From positions 62,001-126,000 of the forward strand of contig NZ_CP009755.1 of the NCBI RefSeq assembly GCF_000772085.1: a DNA stretch of 64,000 nucleotides, written 5' to 3'. This document shows, in pieces, positions 58,865 to 64,000 of this stretch. Every line of letters starts with the position of its first letter. The stretch's first letter is position 1. The notes beneath the pieces are model-generated. The model had not been told where the DNA came from. It ran no database searches and was given only the letters and a program-made list of their open reading frames with translations. This DNA comes from Curtobacterium sp. MR_MD2014 (GTDB lineage: Bacteria > Actinomycetota > Actinomycetes > Actinomycetales > Microbacteriaceae). A program made the translations under genes and the position numbers.

Positions 58865-60439
58865 TCACCGGGTGTAGGCGATCACGTAGAAGTCGCCGAT
58901 GCGCTCCCGGTCGTCCTCCGACCAGCCGGCCCGTGCGAGCGCCTCGCGTGCAGCAGCGGGCTGGACGCTCGTCCGTCCGCCGACGTACCAGACACGCTCG
59001 ACACCCTCGAGCGGCAGGTCGTCCCCCGGAGCGAGTCGGTCGGCCCACAGCTGGCCGATGCTCGCAGCGCTGCGGATCACCGTCAGGTCGCGCATGCCGG
59101 CGAAGGCGGCCGGGTAGGAGGACGACACGTACTCCGTCGTCCGCTTCGGGTGCCCGGGCAACGGTCCGTAGTAGACCGCGTCGAGGCCGTCCCCGTCGTC
59201 GTGGGCGGCCCGGTCCGCGGCGACGTACGCCGCGACCCGTTCCCACTCGCCCCCCGGCGATCCCTCGCCGGCCCGTTGCGCGACGATCGCGGGCGTGGCG
59301 AGTGCCACGACGGCGAGGACCGCCAAGGGTGCCACGAGCCGCGCGCGGAAGGACGTCGCGCCGAGGGCGACGAGCAGGGCGACGAAGGGTGCGGCGAAGG
59401 TCAGGTACCGGGAGTTGTAGTACGGCTGCACGACCACCGACACGACGATGACGGCTGCGGTCGGGACGACGACGGTACAGAGGGCGAGCCACACTGCGAG
59501 CCGTCGGGAGCGCGACCGGCGGTCGACGAACGCGGCGACGACCCCGAGGACCGCGAGGGCCCATCCGACCAGCGCGAGCGGCAGCGACCGGGCGAAGTAC
59601 TGCTGGACGAAGACCGAGTCCGCGAGCCGTCCGTCGAGGGCGAGGCGCGAGCTCATCCAGTAGAGCTGTTCGGATGCCTGCCCGGAGGTGAGGAGGGCGA
59701 GCGGCACGGTGGATGCAGCGACCAGGGCCGTCGCGGCCGCGAAGGGCAGGGCCACCTCGATCCAGTCGGAGCGACGACGCCGCACGAGCAACCACACGAC
59801 CACCGCGACGGCGTGCGCGACGACGAGCAGCGCCGAGTAGAGGAAGAGGTAGGTGCTCAGTCCGCCGACGACGACGTACGCGGACCACCAGGCCCAGGCG
59901 CTGCGCCGCCGGGCGAGAGAGCGGTCCACGGCGATGACGAGGACGAGCGTGAGGGCGGCCGCCGTGGTGGTCGTCAACGCGTACGAGCGCCCTTGGATGC
60001 CGGCCGACGTCACCCGGGGGAGGACCGCGAACACCAGCCCGGCGACGATCCCGGTCCGCAGGTCGACCAGACGGCGCGCGAGCTCCACCAGCAGCCCGGC
60101 GGCGATCCCGATGCCCACGGCACCCGGCAGTCGCAGTGTCCAGAACTCGAACGGCACGACGTCGAGCCACACGTGCACCAGGGCGTAGTACAGGCTGTGC
60201 ACGCCGTCCACGTGCTGTGCCATCTGCCACAGCTGTACCAGGGACCGGTTCGCGGCACTCATCGTGGCCGCCTCGTCCAGCGCGGACGGGGTGCTCCAGG
60301 CGCCGGCGAAGGACACGGCTGCAGCGACCAGACCGACCAGGACAGCGGCCAGCAGGGAGCGACGGGGCCCCCTGGCGCGACGGCGCGTGACCGGCGCGGG
60401 ATCGGATCCGGTCCGCGACTCGATCCCGAGGTCGGACAT
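58865..60439 (-). CDS. GT39-type membrane glycosyltransferase, copy 2
   Basis: A 524-residue paralog of the previous protein. Shared features are ALDEAATMSAANRSLVQLWQMAQHVDGVHSLYYALVHVWLDVVP, TGIVAGLVFAVLPRVTSAGIQGRSYAL, YLFLYSALLVVAHAV, the QLYWMSS segment, AVYYGPLPGHPKRTTEYVSSSYPAAFAGMRDLTVIRSAASIGQLWADR and the terminal VWYVGGRTSVQPAA. The ATG at 60439 is 6 nt after TAGCCT. The two copies lie 48 nt apart in one direction, so a tandem duplication is clear. Acceptor unknown. Confidence 0.8.
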   Translation of the reverse strand: MSDLGIESRTGSDPAPVTRRRARGPRRSLLAAVLVGLVAAAVSFAGAWSTPSALDEAATMSAANRSLVQLWQMAQHVDGVHSLYYALVHVWLDVVPFEFWTLRLPGAVGIGIAAGLLVELARRLVDLRTGIVAGLVFAVLPRVTSAGIQGRSYALTTTTAAALTLVLVIAVDRSLARRRSAWAWWSAYVVVGGLSTYLFLYSALLVVAHAVAVVVWLLVRRRRSDWIEVALPFAAATALVAASTVPLALLTSGQASEQLYWMSSRLALDGRLADSVFVQQYFARSLPLALVGWALAVLGVVAAFVDRRSRSRRLAVWLALCTVVVPTAAVIVVSVVVQPYYNSRYLTFAAPFVALLVALGATSFRARLVAPLAVLAVVALATPAIVAQRAGEGSPGGEWERVAAYVAADRAAHDDGDGLDAVYYGPLPGHPKRTTEYVSSSYPAAFAGMRDLTVIRSAASIGQLWADRLAPGDDLPLEGVERVWYVGGRTSVQPAAAREALARAGWSEDDRERIGDFYVIAYTR

Positions 60440-60536
60440 CCGGCCAGGCTAGCAGCGGGGTCTGCGCGCTCCGCTGTGCGGCGGTGCCTGACCGTCCGCC
60501 GCCGACGCGCGGGCCGAGCGGCGTAGCGTCCCGTGC

Positions 60537-60749
60537 ATGAACGCACGAGCGAACGACGACGAGGTCCAGACCGCCCCCGTGATGGACGGTGCCACCGAGG
60601 CCACCAACGAGGAGAAGCTCGCCGGCCTGGTCGAGCAGGTCGATCACGACCACGGACACGAGGGTGCCGGGGCCATGGCCGACCACCTGCGCGACCGGAT
60701 GGACGAGACGGGTGTCGAGGAGGAGCAGCCGAACGACGAGGTCGAGTAG
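60537..60749 (+). CDS. Small acidic hypothetical protein
   Basis: A 70-residue protein rich in Asp, Glu and Ala with a central amphipathic stretch (EEKLAGLVEQVDHDHGHEGAGAMADHLRDRM). No family recognised. TAGCGT (60524-60529) ends 7 nt before the ATG, giving the leaderless pattern. It is divergent from the glycosyltransferase pair and converges with the next operon. Confidence 0.55.
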   Translation: MNARANDDEVQTAPVMDGATEATNEEKLAGLVEQVDHDHGHEGAGAMADHLRDRMDETGVEEEQPNDEVE

Positions 60750-60759
60750 GCAGCGGCGG

Positions 60760-61125
60760 TCAGCGTCGGCCGGGGCGACCGTGTCCCGTGCCGACGAGGC
60801 CGACCTCGAGCACGGTGAGGACCACGGCGACGACGAGCTGTCGTGCCGCGAACCCCCGTGTCTGCCGGTCGAGGGCGATGAGCGGCACCATCGAGACGCC
60901 GTGCGTGGCGTCGACCGCTGCGCCGAGGACGTGCGCTTCCGGTGACGCTGCGCGCGTGAGCAGTGCGGCCTGCACGAGTTGCCGGGCGCCGAGCACCCGA
61001 CCGAACACGGCCACCCGGCCCGTCGACCCACGCGAGGCGAGCAGGTGTGCGACGCCGATGCCGGCGCGGAGCCCCTCGACCCACCGCGCACGCTGCCGGC
61101 GGTCCCTGCGGGAGCGGCGGCTCAT
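60760..61125 (-). CDS. Small membrane protein coupled to the SDR gene
   Basis: A 121-residue protein with a basic N-terminus (SRRSRRDRRQRARWVEG) and three or four weakly hydrophobic segments (GVSMVPLIALDRQTRGFAARQLVVAVVLTVLEVGLVG). The ATG at 61125 overlaps the SDR stop by 4 nt (ATGA), so translation is coupled. No family recognised; its role with the SDR is unknown. Confidence 0.65.
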   Translation of the reverse strand: MSRRSRRDRRQRARWVEGLRAGIGVAHLLASRGSTGRVAVFGRVLGARQLVQAALLTRAASPEAHVLGAAVDATHGVSMVPLIALDRQTRGFAARQLVVAVVLTVLEVGLVGTGHGRPGRR

Positions 61126-62117
61126 CGGCGCTTCCCCGCGGCCAGGGCGATCGCGCCCGCGACGCCGACGGCGGCTCCGATGATCCCGTTGCCGAGCCTG
61201 CGGTGCTCGACCCACCACGTCTGCGGCGACCAGGCGTGCGCGGAGTCGTCGAAGACCCCGTGCGCACCGTGGTCGCCCGGGACGGGCTCGTGCAGGTTCG
61301 TCGGCAGCGACTGTCCGTCCTTCTGCTCGGCCTGCTGTCCGCTGACCAGGGTCTTCGCGGCGTACCAGTCGGCGAAGCGTCCACTGATCCGGTTGCCCAG
61401 GATCGTGTAGACCGTCGATTCGCCCACCCACGTGCGGCGGCGCGGCCGCTCCGCGGTCACGGCGATCGCGCGGGCGCCGACCTCGGGCTGGTAGATCGGT
61501 GCGACGGGCTGCGGGTGGTGCGGCAGGAGCGACTTCACCCAGTTGAACTGCACCGTGTTGAGCGCGGGCATGTCGACGCGGCTCACGGCCACCCTGCTGC
61601 CCTGTTCCGTGAGCTCGGACACCACCGACTCGGTGAACCCGACGATGGCGTGCTTCGCGCTGCAGTAGGCGGCCTGCAGGGGGATGCCCCGGAAGCCCAG
61701 TGCGGAACCGACCTGGATGACGTGCCCACGGTCACGGGGGACCATCCGTGCCAGCGCCGCGCGGGTGCCGTTGACGAAGCCGAGGAAGTTGACGTCGACG
61801 GCGCGCTCGAAGTCGTCGGGGCCGGTGTCCGTGAAGCGCCCGAAGACCCCGACCATCACGCAGTTCACCCAGAGGTCGATCGGTCCGAGCTCCTGCTCGG
61901 TGCGCTCGGCGGCGGCCTCGACGGCCTGTCGGTCGGCCACGTCGGCGATCAGCGCGAGGCCTCGGCGTCCCGTGGCCTCGACCTCGGCGACGGCGGCGTC
62001 GACACCGTCGCGTCCACGGGCCAGGACGGCGACGTCCCACCCCCGGGCCGCGAGTTCGCGGACGGTCGCCCGTCCGAGCCCTGCCGAACCACCGGTCACC
62101 ACTGCCACGCGCGTCAT
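61122..62117 (-). CDS. SDR family oxidoreductase with C-terminal membrane anchor
   Basis: A 331-residue short-chain dehydrogenase. The NAD(P) loop is VVTGGSAGLGRATVRELAARGW. The catalytic region includes NCVMVGVFGRFTDTGPDDF, VIQVGSALGFRGIPLQAAYCSAKHAIVGF (Ser, Tyr and Lys of the triad). After residue ~270 a tail ends in a membrane segment (LGNGIIGAAVGVAGAIALAAG). Its head resembles EphD/short-chain reductases that act on lipophilic substrates. The ATG at 62117 is 7 nt after TACAAC. It is coupled to the small membrane protein gene. Confidence 0.83.
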   Translation of the reverse strand: MTRVAVVTGGSAGLGRATVRELAARGWDVAVLARGRDGVDAAVAEVEATGRRGLALIADVADRQAVEAAAERTEQELGPIDLWVNCVMVGVFGRFTDTGPDDFERAVDVNFLGFVNGTRAALARMVPRDRGHVIQVGSALGFRGIPLQAAYCSAKHAIVGFTESVVSELTEQGSRVAVSRVDMPALNTVQFNWVKSLLPHHPQPVAPIYQPEVGARAIAVTAERPRRRTWVGESTVYTILGNRISGRFADWYAAKTLVSGQQAEQKDGQSLPTNLHEPVPGDHGAHGVFDDSAHAWSPQTWWVEHRRLGNGIIGAAVGVAGAIALAAGKRR

Positions 62118-62202
62118 GCTGTCCGTTGTACGCGGGCTCGTCTCCGCACCGGTCCAGCCGCTGTCCCCCCGGCCGCCGGACGGCGTGGGGCAGGATGGCG
62201 CG

Positions 62203-62826
62203 GTGGAGACGGACGACGAGGAGCAGGCCGAGGAGGCACCTCCCGGCTGGGTGTTGCGGACCCCGACCCGGTACCGGGAGGTCCTCGGGTCACCGGTCCT
62301 CGCACTCGTGCTGGCGGTCGTCGCCGTCCTGGTCGGGAGGACGTTCGGCGATGCGCTCGCCCTCGTCACCGGGGCCGTCGCCGGTGTACTCGGGATCGCG
62401 TGCGCGGTGGTGCTCCTCGTCGCGGCGCTGCGGGCGTACCGGGAGCAGACGCGTGGCGCGTCGTGGGACCTGCACCGCGTGCGCGTCGTGGTCGGGGTCA
62501 CCGCCGGAGCGGCGGTGATGGTCGCGAGTCTCGTCGTCGGGATCCCGATCGCGGCGTCGATCGGGATCGTCGGTGGCTTCTCGCAGATCAGTCGGTACGC
62601 CCGATCCGTTCCACGCTTCGACCTCTCGGCCGTGGCCTGGGCGTTCCTCGGCGTGGTCGTGAGCTGCGCGGTCCTCGTCGTCCTGGGACTCGCGCTCCCC
62701 GAGGGCACGGTGCTCCCCGGCTGGCGCGCGACGGCCTGGGTCGGTGGCGGCATCGCGGGAGCCGTGTTCGCCGCGGTGCTCGCCCTCGTGCACGCACAGC
62801 GGGCAGGCCGAGCCCCGTCGCGGTGA
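62203..62826 (+). CDS. Hypothetical membrane protein
   Basis: A 207-residue protein. An acidic N-terminus (ETDDEEQAEEAPPGW) is followed by four hydrophobic segments (VLALVLAVVAVLVG, GAVAGVLGIACAVVLLVAAL, GVTAGAAVMVASLVVGIPIAASIGIVGG, VVSCAVLVVLGLAL) and a short basic tail. No family recognised. The GTG at 62203 lies 6 nt after CAGGAT (62191-62196), one of the clearest leaderless promoter matches, which supports this start over a longer frame. Confidence 0.6.
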   Translation: METDDEEQAEEAPPGWVLRTPTRYREVLGSPVLALVLAVVAVLVGRTFGDALALVTGAVAGVLGIACAVVLLVAALRAYREQTRGASWDLHRVRVVVGVTAGAAVMVASLVVGIPIAASIGIVGGFSQISRYARSVPRFDLSAVAWAFLGVVVSCAVLVVLGLALPEGTVLPGWRATAWVGGGIAGAVFAAVLALVHAQRAGRAPSR

Positions 62827-62874
62827 CGGGCGGCGGCAGCCGACCGTTCGTGGAGCCGACGTCGACCGGTTCCG

Positions 62875-64000
62875 TCAGTCGGACGACCGCCGCAGCGCCG
62901 TCGCCAGGTGCGACCGCACCGGCAGGACCGCCGATTCCTCCTCCGGCGCCTGCGGCAGCGCTCCCAGCGAGAACGACTCGACGACGTCCGGCCCGAACAG
63001 CACGCACACCGACGACCCGCCGAACTGGAAGTACCCGAGCTCGTCGCCCTTGCCGACGTGCGCACCGTCCGAGATCCCCTCGCCGATCACGCACGAGGAG
63101 ACGTCGGACATCCCGATGAACACGACCGCGATCATCCCGATCGCGGGGTCGTCGGCGTCGATGAGCACGATCGCGCGGGTGGCGACGTGTGCCAGGTAGC
63201 CCTGTGACAGCTGCGGCTCGGCGGCGTCGGTGCCCTGCGACGAGGCCTCGGAGTAGTAGGTCCCCGGTTCGACCCAGGCGCGCAGGACCGTCCCGGCGAC
63301 CGGGCTGTGCCAGCGGTGGTACTCGAGCGCGCTGAGGAACGCCTGCCACACGGTGCCGTCGACGAACAGGTCGGCGGTCTCGTCGCCGGCGAGCAGCTCC
63401 TCGACCGAGTACGGCTCCGCCTTCGCCCAGAACGCGTCGAGCCGGTGGACGCGACTGGCGATCCGGTACGGGGTGGCTTCGCAGGGGCTCACCACGACCG
63501 CGTCGTCGTCGGGCGCGGCGACCGGGCGCTCGCCGTCCCGGAAGCGCCGCGTGAAAAAGTCGTTCCACGACCCGAAGCCCCAGTGCTCGGCGTCGGCATC
63601 GTGCTCGAACCGGTCCATGCCGACCGCCCGACGAGCGGCATCGCTGCACCACCCCGAGGGTGCGTCCACGAGCACCTCGAGGGACTTGTCGCTCGACAGG
63701 AAGTCGCACCACCCCTGCAGGATCGTCCGGAGCGCGTCGTTCACGCGCGGGTCCCGGTAGAAGGCGAAGCCCGCCGGGGTCGCCTTCGTCCAGTCGAGCA
63801 CCCCGTCGAGCGGCGTCATCACCATCTGCTCGTCGCTGTACTCGGGCGCGGTCGTGATGACCTCGTCGACGAGCTCGAGCAGCTCCCCGAACGACTCGAG
63901 GTGCCGGTCCTGGTACTCGCGACCGGCGGGGACCTGCTCGATCATCTGGTGCGCGTGCATCCGCAGCACGGGGTCGCCCTCGACGAGGTCGCGGAGGGCC
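62875..64000 (-). CDS. Phosphatidylserine decarboxylase family protein, 5' end beyond the window
   Basis: Read leftward, the frame is open from the window edge to the stop at 62875 (375 codons). An N-terminal PSD-associated domain (GWCDFLSSDKSLEVLVDAPSGWCSDAARRAVG) precedes the decarboxylase-like domain: WGFGSWNDFFTRRFRDGERPVAAPDDDAVVVSPCEATPYRIAS, ALEYHRWHSPVAGTVLRAW, and near the end GYFQFGGSSVCVLFGPDVVESFSLG. The GGSS takes the place of the LGST self-cleavage site that makes the pyruvoyl cofactor. Such proteins are membrane-lipid decarboxylases or related pyruvoyl enzymes of unknown substrate. The true start is not visible. Confidence 0.82.
   Translation of the reverse strand, partial: ALRDLVEGDPVLRMHAHQMIEQVPAGREYQDRHLESFGELLELVDEVITTAPEYSDEQMVMTPLDGVLDWTKATPAGFAFYRDPRVNDALRTILQGWCDFLSSDKSLEVLVDAPSGWCSDAARRAVGMDRFEHDADAEHWGFGSWNDFFTRRFRDGERPVAAPDDDAVVVSPCEATPYRIASRVHRLDAFWAKAEPYSVEELLAGDETADLFVDGTVWQAFLSALEYHRWHSPVAGTVLRAWVEPGTYYSEASSQGTDAAEPQLSQGYLAHVATRAIVLIDADDPAIGMIAVVFIGMSDVSSCVIGEGISDGAHVGKGDELGYFQFGGSSVCVLFGPDVVESFSLGALPQAPEEESAVLPVRSHLATALRRSSD

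Noticed and set aside
57500..60526. Rightward open frame of about 1000 codons opposite the glycosyltransferases
   Set aside because: Composition is Asp/Arg/Gly/His-rich and domain-free; the opposite strand has two paralogous membrane proteins with consistent motifs.
1..64000. CRISPR arrays, tRNA or rRNA genes, transposases
   Set aside because: No regularly spaced repeats, cloverleaf-type sequences, rRNA segments or transposase motifs were found by reading; short tRNAs cannot be wholly excluded without a dedicated search.

Overview
The window is high-GC actinobacterial DNA, most likely from the Microbacteriaceae (Curtobacterium-like; this is inference, since no rRNA is present). The signs are strong G/C third-position bias, many GTG starts, the actinobacterial coproporphyrin-type heme pathway (hemQ, hemH with cluster cysteines, hemY), the mismatch endonuclease NucS, actinobacterial families such as DUF4190, DUF4232, DUF4184, holin-X and DUF3618, and a group-III type phosphofructokinase. 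No rRNA, tRNA, CRISPR array or insertion sequence was found.

Layout. 1-9.6 kb: a cut-off acyl-CoA-dehydrogenase-like gene with an AmiS/UreI channel and a divergent TetR regulator, then a DUF4184 protein with a membrane esterase, a Nudix pair, a VOC protein, a P-loop kinase, an NmrA-type reductase, a CynX-like transporter and a HAD phosphatase. 9.7-20.8 kb: nucS, an MFS transporter divergent from a LacI regulator across a perfect palindrome, a second esterase paralogous to the first, an AAA ATPase with a 24-bp palindrome at its start, a flippase/MATE pair, a GAP-family protein and a uracil/xanthine permease. 20.8-22.9 kb: a clearly A+T-richer segment carrying one Orc1/Cdc6-like P-loop ATPase of the Sll1717 type, beside what may be a 5'-truncated membrane gene. 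This is the best horizontally acquired candidate. 22.9-27.6 kb: an M13 peptidase, a degenerate serine hydrolase, a DUF4232 lipoprotein, a small repeat protein and a Nudix protein.

27.5-39 kb is the heme cluster. hemA runs leftward. hemE-hemY, then three small envelope genes (YtxH-like, holin-X, DUF3618), then hemQ-hemH-hemC-hemD-hemB-hemL run rightward, mostly with 4-nt start/stop overlaps. Together they make heme from glutamyl-tRNA through the coproporphyrin branch. hemC and hemD lie in the same frame, separated only by a TAG, and hemD's conserved N-terminus has no canonical start.

39-42.6 kb is a self-contained locus: a histidine kinase/response regulator pair converging on an L,D-transpeptidase and a secreted protein. 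The same ~21-nt motif sits, inverted, at both outer promoters. 42.6-64 kb holds an ABC ATPase, a GntR regulator, an AcuI-like reductase, pfkA, an AlkA-like glycosylase, a His-rich peptide behind a Zur-like palindrome, an epimerase, a secreted protein with a structured leader, a YceI/ECF sigma/anti-sigma operon, a serine hydrolase, a MarR regulator, a PutA-like protein whose aldehyde dehydrogenase lacks the nucleophilic cysteine, two tandem membrane glycosyltransferases, an SDR operon, and a phosphatidylserine decarboxylase-type gene cut by the window end.

Across the window about 25 genes have a -10-like hexamer (TANNNT or CANNNT) ending 6-7 nt before the start codon and no ribosome binding site, so leaderless mRNAs appear common. 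Convergent gene pairs are repeatedly separated by long hairpins with GGGAGG-type arms.
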